Assembly: GCA_963738445.1 (NCBI GenBank)
Contig: CAVTWS010000015.1
Span: forward strand, 434,001-498,000
Length of the DNA: 64,000 bases
From: CAVTWS01 sp963738445
Lineage (GTDB): Bacteria > Actinomycetota > Acidimicrobiia > Acidimicrobiales > SHLQ01
Direction: 5' to 3'
The notes under the pieces were generated by a model. That model had not been told where the DNA came from. It searched no databases and saw only the letters and a program-made list of their open reading frames with translations. Made by a program: the position numbers and the translations under genes. Numbering within the stretch: the first letter of the stretch is position 1; every line of letters starts with the position of its first letter. Below, one piece after another: positions 25,088 through 33,957 of the stretch.

Positions 25088-26058
25088 ATGAGAACTGGCA
25101 TCTACTTCGACATGCGCAACCCGGCCCCCTGGGCGCGACCATGGGATCGTTTCTATGCCGACACCCTGACCCTCATCGAGCAGGCGGAAGCGTGGGGAAT
25201 CGACTCGGTGTGGTTCAGCGAGCACCATCTCTTCGAGGACGGCTACTTGCCGCAGCCGCTCACGATGGCCGCGGCCGCGGCGGCCCGCACCACTCGGGTC
25301 CGGTTGGGCACCGCGATCCTCGTCGCGCCGTTCCGACGAGCCATCCAGATCGCCGAGGAAGCCGCCATCGTCGACCTGGTTTCCGGGGGGCGCCTCGATC
25401 TCGGCCTCGGAGCGGGCTACGTGAACTGGGAGTTCGAGCAGTTCGGTGCCGACTCCTCTCGCCGATACGGCACGACCGATCAGATCGTGCGCGACCTGCG
25501 CGAGATGCTCGGCCACGCGGCTCGGTCACCCCGCCTCCCGTGCAGCGACCCATTCCTATCTGGATGGGCTACCAGGGACCGAAGGGTGCGGGGCGCGTCG
25601 GCCGCCTGGGCGCAGGCCTGCTGACGGTCAACCGGGAGCAGCTCGAGCCGTACCGGCGGGGGTTGGAGCAAGGCGGCCACGACCCGGCGACGGCCCGGAT
25701 GGCCGGGCTGGTGAACCTCGTCGTCGCCGATGATCCCGAAGCCGCCTTCGAGCAGATCCTGCCCCACCTGGCCTTCCAGCTGAACACCTATCGGAAAGGC
25801 GCGGCCGATGGCAGCGGCCGCACGCCGAGCGAGGTCACCGTCGAGAAGCTGCGCCAGAGCCATCGCGACCACACCAACGTGCTCCAGCCGGTCAACGTGC
25901 TCGGTCCGGACGAGGCGATCGCGTTCCTTCGGGACCACACCGCCGGCCTGCCGGTGCACGAGGTCTACTGTTGGGCAAGCATCGCCGGCATGCCCGACGA
26001 GCTGGTACACCGTCACGTCGAATTGCTCGCGACGGTGGTGCGGCCGGCCCTGGCCTGA
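25088..26058 (+). CDS. LLM-class flavin-dependent oxidoreductase, one frameshift
   Basis: Luciferase-like (LLM) monooxygenase with a TIM-barrel that uses FMN or F420. The first frame shows RTGIYFDMRNP, then WFSEHHLFEDGYLPQP and GRLDLGLGAGY, all typical of the family. The second frame continues with VTPPPVQRPIPIWMGYQGPKG through to the C-terminus (NVLGPDEAIAFL). One base is missing near 25520; restoring GGG in GCGGCTCGG gives a continuous REMLGHAGSVTPPPVQ. The corrected length is about 323 residues, normal for the family. This is a homopolymer contraction and probably a sequencing error. The ATG is 70 bp from the divergent TetR start. Confidence 0.85.
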
Positions 26059-26069
26059 GTCGGGCCTGT

Positions 26070-27485
26070 CTACCGTGCCGAGACGATGAGATCCCAGAGC
26101 CGTTCGACATGTTCGGCGCGGGTCGTGCTCGACCCGATCGCCACCCGGATGAAGCGGGTGTCGCCGATGGTCGACGGCGTGACGTACACCAGTCCCGTGG
26201 CGTTGAGCTCGTGGGCGAGAGCGTCGGTGCGTTCGTTGCCGTCTCGGTGACGGAACGACACCAGGGCGAACGGCGTGGGGGCCACCATCTCGAGGTGGGG
26301 CTCCGACTCGATCCTCGCCGTGAGCTCATGGGCCCAGGCGACGTGCTGGCGGATGTAGGACCGCAGCCCCTCGGCCCCGTAGGAGCGAAGGACGAACCAC
26401 AACTTGAGGGCCCGGAAACGACGGCCGAGCGGCACGTGCCAGTCCCGGTAGTCGATCACCTGACCCGTCTCGCTGGCGGCGTCTTTGAGATACGGCGGCA
26501 GGATGCTGAGGGTCTGGATGAGCGGTCGGCGGTCGGCCACCCAGAAGACGGAGCAGTCGAAGTTGGTGAGGAGCCACTTGTGTGGGTTGAACGTGTAGCT
26601 GTCGACGAGCTCGAGGCCGTCCTGGTGGTGGCGGAACTCCGGGCAGATCATCGCGGACCCGGCGTAGGCCGCGTCGACGTGGTGCCACATGGTCTCGCGG
26701 CGCGCGATGACGCCGATCTCGCGGAGCGGATCGACCGCCGTCGTGCCGGTCGTCCCCACGGCTGAGCAGACGAACGCCGGAACGAGGGCGGCGTCGCGAT
26801 CGGACGTCACCGCCGCGGCGAGCGCTGCGGGCCGGAGCGCGAAGGTGTCGTCGGTGTCGATCAGGTGCACGTTGCGGTAGCCGGCGACGCGAGCGCCCTT
26901 CTCGATCGACGAGTGGGCCTGGGTAGAGGCGTAGGCGACGAAGCGATCGGTCGGTGTGTCCGGGTGTCGACGACGCGCCTCCTCGCGGGCCACCACCAGA
27001 GCGGTGTGGGTGGAGTCCGACGCGCTCGACTGCAGGACGCCTCCCCCCGGCCCGGTGTCGTTGCGCCAGTGGGCGGGCACCCCACACAGGTCGACGAGCC
27101 AATCGAGCACGGTCGACTCGATCTCGGTGCAGGCGGGACTGGTCGACCAGAGCATCCCTTGCACCCCGAGGCCGGCCGCCGCCAACTCGCCGAGGATGGA
27201 GGCCGGTGAGGAGTTGGCCGGGAAGTAGGCGAACCACCCCGGGTGCTGCCAGTGGGTGATGCCGTCCATGACCACGCGGTCGAGATCGCCGAGGATGTCC
27301 TCGAACGGTTCGCCCCGCTCCGGTGCCCCGGTGGGAAGCCGGCCCCGGATCTCGCCGGGCGTCACCGCCGCCGTGACCGGCCGGTCACCCACACCGGCCA
27401 GGTAGTCGGCGATCCAGTCGACGAGGGCATGGCCGTGGCGGCGGAACTCGTCCGGGCTCAGATGGGGGATCGCATGTTCGTCCAC
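26070..27485 (-). CDS. PLP-dependent group II (aromatic amino acid type) decarboxylase
   Basis: 471 residues. It carries the full aromatic-L-amino-acid decarboxylase pattern: N-terminal THWQHPGWFAYFP, then the substrate region STSPACTEIE, WHHVDAAYAGSA (Asp that binds the pyridine nitrogen), and the Schiff-base Lys in NPHKW near residue 302. The C-terminal segment YRDWHVPLGRRFRALKLWFVLRSYG is also diagnostic. It likely decarboxylates Tyr, Phe, Trp or a related amino acid to the amine; the exact substrate is open. GTG 27485 starts 4 bp after the SDR gene stop, so the two form an operon. Confidence 0.92.
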   Translation of the reverse strand: MDEHAIPHLSPDEFRRHGHALVDWIADYLAGVGDRPVTAAVTPGEIRGRLPTGAPERGEPFEDILGDLDRVVMDGITHWQHPGWFAYFPANSSPASILGELAAAGLGVQGMLWSTSPACTEIESTVLDWLVDLCGVPAHWRNDTGPGGGVLQSSASDSTHTALVVAREEARRRHPDTPTDRFVAYASTQAHSSIEKGARVAGYRNVHLIDTDDTFALRPAALAAAVTSDRDAALVPAFVCSAVGTTGTTAVDPLREIGVIARRETMWHHVDAAYAGSAMICPEFRHHQDGLELVDSYTFNPHKWLLTNFDCSVFWVADRRPLIQTLSILPPYLKDAASETGQVIDYRDWHVPLGRRFRALKLWFVLRSYGAEGLRSYIRQHVAWAHELTARIESEPHLEMVAPTPFALVSFRHRDGNERTDALAHELNATGLVYVTPSTIGDTRFIRVAIGSSTTRAEHVERLWDLIVSAR

Positions 27486-27489
27486 GACG

Positions 27490-28383
27490 TCAGCTCCCGA
27501 GTAGGTGGACCGCCTCGGAATCGATCTCCTCGAGCACCCACGGCGGGTTGGTGGCGTGGTGGCCGCGGAAGATGGAGGCGGCGTCGGTCATGTGGGTCCA
27601 CCGGCTGATCCGCCCGCCACTGGCGCCGAACACCTCGCCGGTGACACCGTCGGCCGCCGGCGTGCACAACCAGGCCACGATGGGGGCGACGTGGGAGGCA
27701 GGCGGCGTATCGAGGTACCGCTGCCAATCGTCCTCGGTCAGAAGGCCTGAGTTCCGGCCCGCCTCGAAATGAGGGCGGGCCACGGCGTGGAGCCGGGTGT
27801 TGGCGCCCGGAGCGAGACAGTTGGCGGTGACGCCGGTGCCGGCGAATTCGTGGGCGATCGCCTTGGTGAGGGAGACGACCCCGCCGAAGGCGGCGGCGCC
27901 GGCGGGGAGTCCGTAGTTGCCGCGGGAGACATCCGACGTCGTGGTGATGAGACGCCCCCAGCCCCGTTCGGCCATGGCCGGCAGCGCCGCCTGGGCCAAC
28001 CACAGCTTCTGGGAGAGAACGAGGTCGAGCAGTCGATGCCACGTGTCGGGATCGATGGCGAGCGAGCCGTCGAACACCGCCCCGGCACAGCCGACCACGA
28101 TGTCGAGCTGGCCGAAGGAGTCGATCGCCTGGTCGACGGCCCGGCGGCAGCCGTCCGCGGTGGCCACCGAGTCGTGGTTGGCCTCGGCCCGGCCCCCGAC
28201 GTCGACGATGTTGGCCGCAGTGGCGGCGGCCGCGCTCAAGTCGGAGCCGGAGGCGAACTCGTCGGTGCCGAGATCGTTGACCACCACCACCGCGCCCGCG
28301 GCCGCCAGGGCCAGGGCGCACGCCTGGCCGATCCCGTTCCCGGCGCCCGTCACCAGCGCCACCTTGCCGTCCAGTTGTCCCAT
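27490..28383 (-). CDS. SDR-family protein lacking the catalytic Tyr/Lys
   Basis: 297 residues from ATG 28383. The Rossmann loop TGAGNGIG (12-19) and NDLG are intact, resembling the MFE-2-like SDR group. The YxxxK catalytic motif is absent: the aligned segment reads GAAAF (162-166) directly before GGVVSLTKAIA, so neither Tyr nor Lys is at its position. The DNA through this stretch is continuous and in frame, so this is not a local frameshift. I infer a non-catalytic or altered SDR. The C-terminal ~50 residues (THMTDAASIFRGHHATNPPWVLEEI) lie beyond the core. It precedes the PLP decarboxylase by 4 bp. Confidence 0.8.
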   Translation of the reverse strand: MGQLDGKVALVTGAGNGIGQACALALAAAGAVVVVNDLGTDEFASGSDLSAAAATAANIVDVGGRAEANHDSVATADGCRRAVDQAIDSFGQLDIVVGCAGAVFDGSLAIDPDTWHRLLDLVLSQKLWLAQAALPAMAERGWGRLITTTSDVSRGNYGLPAGAAAFGGVVSLTKAIAHEFAGTGVTANCLAPGANTRLHAVARPHFEAGRNSGLLTEDDWQRYLDTPPASHVAPIVAWLCTPAADGVTGEVFGASGGRISRWTHMTDAASIFRGHHATNPPWVLEEIDSEAVHLLGS

Positions 28384-28450
28384 ACCGGCGACCCTAGTTC
28401 CGTCGGCCCGGCCGTCTCGACCGTTCCGTCGGCCCGGCGCGGCCGCCCCC

Positions 28451-28688
28451 CACCGTTCTGGGTGGGTGGCGTACGCGCTGAGGGCTACGCCACCCACCTG
28501 GTTCGGCGGTGACGGCCTCCCTCACCGTTCTGGGTGGGTGGCGTACGCGCTGAGGGGTACGCCACCCACCTGGTTCGGCGGTGACGGCCTCTCTCACCGT
28601 TCTGGGTGGGTGGCGTACGCGCTGAGGGGTACGCCACCCACCTGGTTCGGCGGTGACGGCCTCCCTCACCGTTCTGGGTGGGTGGCGG
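28451..28688. repeat. tandem 72-bp repeats, each a perfect hairpin
   Basis: Three full 72-bp copies start at 28451, 28523 and 28595, and a fourth partial copy at 28667 ends at 28688. Each full copy contains GGTGGGTGGCGTAC, a 10-11 base loop GCGCTGAGGG, and the complement GTACGCCACCCACC, making a 13-14 bp stem. Copies differ by one or two bases. The array lies between divergent genes (SDR and cysH). The period of 24 codons creates spurious repeat peptides on both strands. There are no unique spacers and no T-tract after the hairpins. Confidence 0.95.
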
Positions 28689-28739
28689 TGACGGACACAT
28701 CGACGACAGGTGATGTCGGCAGGTGTTTCGGGAACGGGG

Positions 28740-28777
28740 TTGCGGTAATCCTGATAAATCCGATAAAACAGATCAGG
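28740..28777 (+). promoter_or_regulatory. candidate promoter and operator of the sulfate-reduction operon
   Basis: In an AT-rich stretch, TTGCGG (28740-28745) and a GATAAA/ATAAAA -10 (from 28762) are spaced about 16-17 bases apart, roughly 45 bp before cysH. The inverted repeat CCTGAT (28750-28755) and ATCAGG (28772-28777), 16 bases apart, brackets the -10. This suggests control by a sulfur- or iron-sulfur-responsive repressor, but the regulator cannot be named. Confidence 0.45.
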
Positions 28778-28809
28778 TATCTGGCGATTGACCCGATGCG
28801 AACCTCACC

Positions 28810-29520
28810 ATGACGCTCACCGACCTCCCTCCCGCACCCACTCCGGTGGACATTCGCAGCGTCGGACCTCGCATTCGTCTGGACGTGCCCAGCCTGGCCT
28901 CGCGGTTGGAGAACTGGTCCGCAGAATCGATCGTCGAATGGGCCGTGGCCACGTTCGGGTCCCGCCTGTGCGTCACGGCGTCGATGGCCGACACCGTGCT
29001 GGTGCACCTGGCGTCCCGGATCGACCCCGACATCGAGGTCGTGTTCCTCGACACCGGCTTTCACTTCTCCGAGACGCTTCAAACCGTCCGTCGGGCCCAG
29101 AGCCGGTATCGCCTCAACCTCCGGGTCGAGCGGCCCGATCACGCCGCCCCGGACCTGTTCGATGTCGGGACCGAAGGCTGCTGCGCCTCACGAAAGATCG
29201 CCCTGCTCGATCGTGCCCTCCAGAATCGCGATGCCTGGATGTCCGGTCTACGCCGGGCCGACAGTGCCGAGCGGGCCGGCACGCCGGTCGTCGCCGTCGA
29301 CAAGCGGGGCCTTCTGAAGATCAGTCCGCTCGCCACCTGGACCGACACCGATGTCGACCGCTATTTCGCGGCGCACGATGTCGTCGTGAATCCTCTGCTC
29401 GCCGAGGGGTATCCGTCGATCGGCTGCTGGCCCTGCACCGAGCGAGTCGAGAGTGGAGCCGATGCCCGCTCGGGTCGCTGGGTGGGGACCGGCAAGACCG
29501 AGTGCGGCCTCCATCTCTGA
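28810..29520 (+). CDS. cysH: adenylyl-sulfate (APS/PAPS) reductase
   Basis: 236 residues. CysH reduces activated sulfate to sulfite using thioredoxin. The PP-loop fold shows CVTASMADTVLVHLA (the pyrophosphate-binding loop) and FLDTGFHF. A Cys pair at 124-125 (EGCCASRK) and CxxC at 206/209 (GCWPC) form the four Cys ligands of a [4Fe-4S] cluster, which indicates the APS-reducing type. The catalytic Cys lies in the C-terminal ECGLH (Cys232). It is the first gene of a four-gene operon with siroheme synthesis and sulfite reductase. Confidence 0.94.
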   Translation: MTLTDLPPAPTPVDIRSVGPRIRLDVPSLASRLENWSAESIVEWAVATFGSRLCVTASMADTVLVHLASRIDPDIEVVFLDTGFHFSETLQTVRRAQSRYRLNLRVERPDHAAPDLFDVGTEGCCASRKIALLDRALQNRDAWMSGLRRADSAERAGTPVVAVDKRGLLKISPLATWTDTDVDRYFAAHDVVVNPLLAEGYPSIGCWPCTERVESGADARSGRWVGTGKTECGLHL

Positions 29521-29527
29521 GTTGGCC

Positions 29528-30235
29528 ATGACCGCTCGCACCGACACCGCCCGAGGGCTGGCTGTCTACCCCGTCAACCTGTTGCTGACCGGTGCCCCCT
29601 GCCTGGTCGTCGGTGGCGGCATGGTCGCCGCTCGCAAGGTGTCGGGACTGCTCGATGCCGGTGCGGCCGTCACCGTCGTTTCGCCGGAGGCGGTTGACGA
29701 GATCCGTGACAATCCCCTCGTGCGTTGGCACGAACGCGCCTACCAGCGCGGCGAGGTGGCGTCGTACCGGTTGGCGATCACCGCCACCGGCATCGACGAG
29801 GTCGACGCGCAGGTGCACCGTGACGCCGCCGCCACGGGCATTCCGGTGAACAGCGCCGACGATCCCGATCGGTGCACGTTCATCCTGCCCGCGGTCGTGC
29901 GGCGCGGCGATGTGCAGCTCACCGTGTCCACTGGTGGTCGCAGCCCGGCCTTCGCCTCGTGGCTGCGCCGAGAGGTCGAGCAGTGGCTGGAGGATGGCCC
30001 ACTCCCGACCTTCGATCTGCTGTCGAACGTGCGAGCCCAGATGAAGGCCGCCGGCCTCGCCACCGAACGCCCCGGCTGGCACGAAGCGCTTGACGACGGC
30101 CTGCCCGTGCTGATCGCCCGCGGCAACCTCGCCGCCGCCCGCGTCCTGCTGCTGCGCCACCTCGGGTTGACCGAGGCCGATCTCGTGTCGGCCGACCCGG
30201 TAGGTACCGAGGCCGATCTCGGGGTCGCACCATGA
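29528..30235 (+). CDS. precorrin-2 dehydrogenase / sirohydrochlorin ferrochelatase (siroheme synthase N-terminal type)
   Basis: 235 residues from ATG 29528. The NAD-binding loop VVGGGMVAARKVSGLLDAGAAVTVVSP and NSADDPDRCTFILPAVVRRGDVQLTVSTGGRSPA are diagnostic of the CysG N-terminal / Met8 family, which oxidises precorrin-2 and inserts iron to make siroheme. The methyltransferase that supplies precorrin-2 is encoded separately by the overlapping next gene, whereas enterobacterial CysG fuses both. It lies 7 bp after cysH. Its siroheme product is the cofactor of the sulfite reductase at the end of the operon. Confidence 0.93.
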   Translation: MTARTDTARGLAVYPVNLLLTGAPCLVVGGGMVAARKVSGLLDAGAAVTVVSPEAVDEIRDNPLVRWHERAYQRGEVASYRLAITATGIDEVDAQVHRDAAATGIPVNSADDPDRCTFILPAVVRRGDVQLTVSTGGRSPAFASWLRREVEQWLEDGPLPTFDLLSNVRAQMKAAGLATERPGWHEALDDGLPVLIARGNLAAARVLLLRHLGLTEADLVSADPVGTEADLGVAP

Positions 30236-30984
30236 CCGTCCATCTGGTCGGTGCGGGGCCGGGCGATCCGGGCCTACTCACCCTGCGGGGCGCCGAGCTG
30301 ATCCGCCGGGCCGACGTGATCGTCCACGACCGGCTGGTCGGGGCCGAGGTCCTGTCGATGGCCCCGCCGTGGGCCGAGCTCATCGATGTCGGCAAGGTCC
30401 CCGGTCAGCATCGGATCAGCCAGTCCGACATCAACGAGATCCTCGTCGATCGAGGCCACCGGTGCGACTGCGTGGTCCGCCTCAAGGGCGGCGATCCGTT
30501 CGTGTTCGGGCGCGGGGCCGAGGAGATCGACTGTCTCCACGCCGAAGGCATCGCCACCGAGGTCGTTCCCGGGGTGTCCTCCGCCGTCGCGGCGCCGGCC
30601 GCCGCCGGGATCCCGGTCACGTCCCGCATGGAATCGAGCGGGTTCACGGTGGTGACAGCGCACCAGGACCCCGCCCATGACCGCTCCCTCGACTGGGAGG
30701 CCCTGGCTCGCCTCGGCACGACCCTGGTCATCCTCATGGGGGCGGCCCGATGCCGCCAGATCGCCGAACGCCTGCTGGCGGCCGGCATGGATCCGGAGAC
30801 ACCCGCGGCGGTCGTCACCGACGCCACCGGGCCCGATCAACGCGAATGGCGAGGTCCGCTTCGGGAGATCGGGCAGGTCCCCGTTCCGAACCCGTCGGTC
30901 ATCGTGATCGGCGCGGTCGCCGCGCTCGATCTCCGCTCCGTCTCCCCCGTGATGTCGGGCTTCGCCCGTCCCGAACTCTCCTGA
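30232..30984 (+). CDS. cobA: uroporphyrinogen-III C-methyltransferase
   Basis: 250 residues. It uses two S-adenosylmethionines to methylate uroporphyrinogen III at C2 and C7, giving precorrin-2. Family motifs are VHLVGAGPGDPGLLTLRG at the start, VRLKGGDPFVFGRGAEE in the middle, and VVPGVSSAVAAPAAAGIPVTSR. The ATG at 30232 overlaps the previous stop (ATGA), so the two siroheme enzymes are translationally coupled. The symbol cobA is used in the SUMT sense. Confidence 0.95.
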   Translation: MTVHLVGAGPGDPGLLTLRGAELIRRADVIVHDRLVGAEVLSMAPPWAELIDVGKVPGQHRISQSDINEILVDRGHRCDCVVRLKGGDPFVFGRGAEEIDCLHAEGIATEVVPGVSSAVAAPAAAGIPVTSRMESSGFTVVTAHQDPAHDRSLDWEALARLGTTLVILMGAARCRQIAERLLAAGMDPETPAAVVTDATGPDQREWRGPLREIGQVPVPNPSVIVIGAVAALDLRSVSPVMSGFARPELS

Positions 30985-31009
30985 TCGCCCCCGGCCGAGG
31001 AGGCCCCCG

Positions 31010-32842
31010 ATGAACCCAGCGCTCGATTCCATCCTGCTCGAAGTGCGCACCACAGCTCCTGCACTCGATCGCCTCGACCCGCCTCCCGTTCTCGAACCGG
31101 AGATCGCCGGCGACATCGACCGTCTCGAACGCGCCATCAGCGAGTACCTCGCCGGCGATCTCGACGAAGACGTCTTCCGGGTCATCCGGCTGGCCTCCGG
31201 GGTCTACGGGCAGCGCCAGGGTGGTCACAACCAGATGATCCGGGTGAAGTTGCCGTACGGCACGGTGCAGCCCGAGCAGATGGAGATGCTGGCCTACGTG
31301 GCTGATGCCTTCTCCCGCGGCTGGAGCCACATCACCACCCGCCAGAACGTGCAGATGCACTTCATCCAGCTCGAGATGCTGCCCGCGGCGCTTCGTTGGC
31401 TGGGCTCGGTCGGCCTGACCACCCGAGAGGCGTGCGGCGACACCGTGCGCAACATCGAGGGCTGCCATCTGGCAGGCGCGTGCCCGCACGAGAAGCTCGA
31501 CATCAGCCCGTGGGCCGAGGCGGCGTTCCGGCACTTCGTTCGCAACCCACTCGGTCAGCGTCTGCCGCGCAAGTTCAAGATGAACTTCTCCGGTTGCTCC
31601 ACCGATTGCGGCCAGGCCATGTTCAACGACGTCGGTGTGGTCGCCACCACCCGCGCCCTCGACGACGGCACGGTCGAGTCGGGCTTCAAGGTGTACATCG
31701 CCGGAGGCCTGGGCGCGAACCCGCATCCGGCGCTGGCGCTGGAGGACTTCACCCACCGCGAGGACCTCCTCCCCACGTTGGAGGCATGCCTGCGGGTGTT
31801 CGATCAGGCCGGCAACCGGGACAACAAGCTCCGCGCCCGCATGAAGTGGCTCGTCGACAGCATCGGCTTCGAGGAGCTGCAGCGCCGCATCTTCGCCTCC
31901 CGTCGCCTGCTGCGGGCCTCGTCGTCGTGGCCCGGCGGCATCCCGACCGAGGTCGAGCTGCTCGGCGACAGCCCGGCGGGTCGGGCCGCGTCCGGTGAGG
32001 TGACGGTGATGGGGCACGGCACGCCCGTGTTCGTCGGGCGGGGCACGCCCTACGAGCGGTGGATGGCTGCCAATGTGGTCCGGGGCGCCGCGAAGGGCAC
32101 CGTGTCGGCGTATGCCTGGGCCGACCTCGGCGACCTGACTTCTGATCAGCTCCGGGCGCTCGGTGCCATCCAGCGCGAGTTCGGCTCGTCGGTGCGGTTC
32201 ACGAACCGCCAGAACCTGGTGTTCCGGGATCTCACCGAGGACCAGCTTCCACTCCTCTACGAACGCCTCGAGGGCATCGGCATGGCCCGGCCCGGTGCCG
32301 AGCTGGTGCGCGACGTCGTGTCGTGCCCTGGTGCCGACACCTGCAACCTGGCCGTCACCCAGAGCCGTGGACTGGCCAAGGCCATCGGTGACCGGTTGGA
32401 GGAGGAAGGCCTCGGCGAGATCGGCGGCCTTCGCATCAACATCTCCGGCTGCATGAACTCCTGTGGACAGCACCACGTGGCCGACATCGGCTTCTTCGGT
32501 CTCGAACGCCGGGCCCACGGCCAGGCCGCGCCCGGGTACCAGATGCTGCTCGGCGGTCATCTGGCCGAAGAGCGGGTCGAGTTCGGCGACAAGGCGCTCC
32601 GCCTCCCGGCCAAGAAGGCGCCGGAAGCGGCGGTGCGGGTCGTTCGCCGGTTCGCCGAGGAGCGCAGCGCCGGGGAGTCGTTCCGGGGTTGGCTCGATCG
32701 TTCCGGTGGGGTCGCGACCCTCTCCGCCACGTTGAAGGATCTCGACACGTTCGAACCCCCGGCCGACAATCCTGGCCTCTACGTCGACTACGACGAGACG
32801 GGCCCCTACGTCGCCGAGACCGGCGAAAGCGAGTGCGCCTGA
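31010..32842 (+). CDS. sir: ferredoxin-type sulfite (nitrite/sulfite) reductase
   Basis: 610 residues with the duplicated nitrite/sulfite reductase fold. The siroheme-[4Fe-4S] ligands are CPGADTC near residue 440 and CMNSC near 481, in the contexts VSCPGADTCNLAVTQSRG and NISGCMNSCGQHH. Substrate-binding arginines lie in THITTRQNVQMHF and FTNRQNLVF. Assimilatory sulfite reduction is favoured over nitrite because the gene closes an operon of cysH and siroheme synthesis genes. It transfers six electrons to sulfite to give sulfide. Confidence 0.93.
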   Translation: MNPALDSILLEVRTTAPALDRLDPPPVLEPEIAGDIDRLERAISEYLAGDLDEDVFRVIRLASGVYGQRQGGHNQMIRVKLPYGTVQPEQMEMLAYVADAFSRGWSHITTRQNVQMHFIQLEMLPAALRWLGSVGLTTREACGDTVRNIEGCHLAGACPHEKLDISPWAEAAFRHFVRNPLGQRLPRKFKMNFSGCSTDCGQAMFNDVGVVATTRALDDGTVESGFKVYIAGGLGANPHPALALEDFTHREDLLPTLEACLRVFDQAGNRDNKLRARMKWLVDSIGFEELQRRIFASRRLLRASSSWPGGIPTEVELLGDSPAGRAASGEVTVMGHGTPVFVGRGTPYERWMAANVVRGAAKGTVSAYAWADLGDLTSDQLRALGAIQREFGSSVRFTNRQNLVFRDLTEDQLPLLYERLEGIGMARPGAELVRDVVSCPGADTCNLAVTQSRGLAKAIGDRLEEEGLGEIGGLRINISGCMNSCGQHHVADIGFFGLERRAHGQAAPGYQMLLGGHLAEERVEFGDKALRLPAKKAPEAAVRVVRRFAEERSAGESFRGWLDRSGGVATLSATLKDLDTFEPPADNPGLYVDYDETGPYVAETGESECA

Positions 32843-32862
32843 GTTTCGGGGCTCCGCCGCGT

Positions 32863-33957
32863 CTACGTCGTTGCTGATTCCTCGGGGACGCGCCATTCGC
32901 GTATGAGGATCTTGACGGCGCCCACCATGGGGGTCGCCACGATGGCCCCCGGTACGCCCGCCGCGGCGCCACCGACCAGAGCCGCGACCATCGAGGTCGG
33001 TGGTGTCAGGTCCACGGCCCGGCCCACGATCGCCGGTTGGATCACGTGGTTCTCGATGTTCATGTAGATGACGAACGCCACGATCGCGATGACCCCGGGC
33101 ACGGCGCCCTGCGAGATGGCGAGGACCCCGAACAAGGTGCCGCCGAGCAGACCTCCGACCTGCGGGATCAGGCTGGTCAACATCGCCCAGAGCGCAGCGG
33201 CCGGGGCCAGGGGCACGTCGAGCAGCAAGCCGATGGTGAGCACGTACATCCCCATGAGGGCGGCGACGGTGAGGGAGCCGCCGAAGTACCGGCCGAACGT
33301 CTCGTAGATGACCCGGCCGACGTGGTTCGCTCGCGGGCGGTGCTCATCAGGGACGAGGCTGCCGATGAGCGACACCAGTCGTTCGCCGTCGAGCAGGACC
33401 GCGATGGTCACGAGAGCGACGGCCATCGCCGCCGATGCGCCACCCACCAGGTCGTCGACGACGCCCGACACGGCGTCATCGTCGACGCGACTCGGGAGCT
33501 CGTCGACCCACTCCACCACCTTGTCGGCGGCGTCGGCCCGCTCGAGCCGCTCGCCGATGATGGGAAAGTCGTAGAAGTCCCGCACCGTCTCGGGGATGTC
33601 GTCGCGGAAGTTCCGGGCCTGCTCGATGGCGGTCGGACCGAGCAAGGCCACGACCGCCGACAGCAGCGACAACAGGCCCAGACCGCAGAGCCCGACGGCG
33701 ACCGAGCGCCGGCAGCCGAGCCGGCCCTGGATCCGCTCGACGAGTGGATTGAGCGCCAACGCCAGCACGATCCCCACCGCGACCCAGGTCAGGGCGCTCG
33801 ACGCCTGCCGGACGACGGCGTAGGCCGCGGCGCCGACGAGGAGGGCGGCGAAGACCCCCACATAGGTGCCGACATCGAGGCGCACGCGGGTGGGGGCCAG
33901 GGCCGCCCGTTCGATGTCGGCGGGCTCAGCGGCGGGTGTCCGCGATCGCGAAGGCAC
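32863..33957 (-). CDS. AI-2E family transporter (PerM-like)
   Basis: 364 residues from GTG 33957. It has the family's split architecture: N-terminal helices (YVGVFAALLVGAAAYAVV, ALTWVAVGIVLALALNPLVERI, GLCGLGLLSLLSAVVALLG), a soluble segment of about 100 residues, then a helix cluster with LIPQVGGLLGGTLFGVLAI, NIENHVIQPAIVG and the terminal helices. The NHVIQPAIVG signature is diagnostic. The export substrate is unknown; the family name from autoinducer-2 does not imply that function. It is transcribed divergently from a second member only 20 bp away. Confidence 0.88.
   Translation of the reverse strand: MPSRSRTPAAEPADIERAALAPTRVRLDVGTYVGVFAALLVGAAAYAVVRQASSALTWVAVGIVLALALNPLVERIQGRLGCRRSVAVGLCGLGLLSLLSAVVALLGPTAIEQARNFRDDIPETVRDFYDFPIIGERLERADAADKVVEWVDELPSRVDDDAVSGVVDDLVGGASAAMAVALVTIAVLLDGERLVSLIGSLVPDEHRPRANHVGRVIYETFGRYFGGSLTVAALMGMYVLTIGLLLDVPLAPAAALWAMLTSLIPQVGGLLGGTLFGVLAISQGAVPGVIAIVAFVIYMNIENHVIQPAIVGRAVDLTPPTSMVAALVGGAAAGVPGAIVATPMVGAVKILIREWRVPEESATT

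Noticed and set aside
28451..28688. Regularly spaced repeats that could be read as a CRISPR array
   Set aside because: Full 72-bp units including the segments between hairpins are conserved, so there are no unique spacers; no cas genes are nearby.
28394..28700. Short repeat-peptide open frames on both strands over the 72-bp repeats
   Set aside because: The period is a multiple of three, which keeps frames open; there is no ribosome-binding site or non-repeat sequence to support translation.
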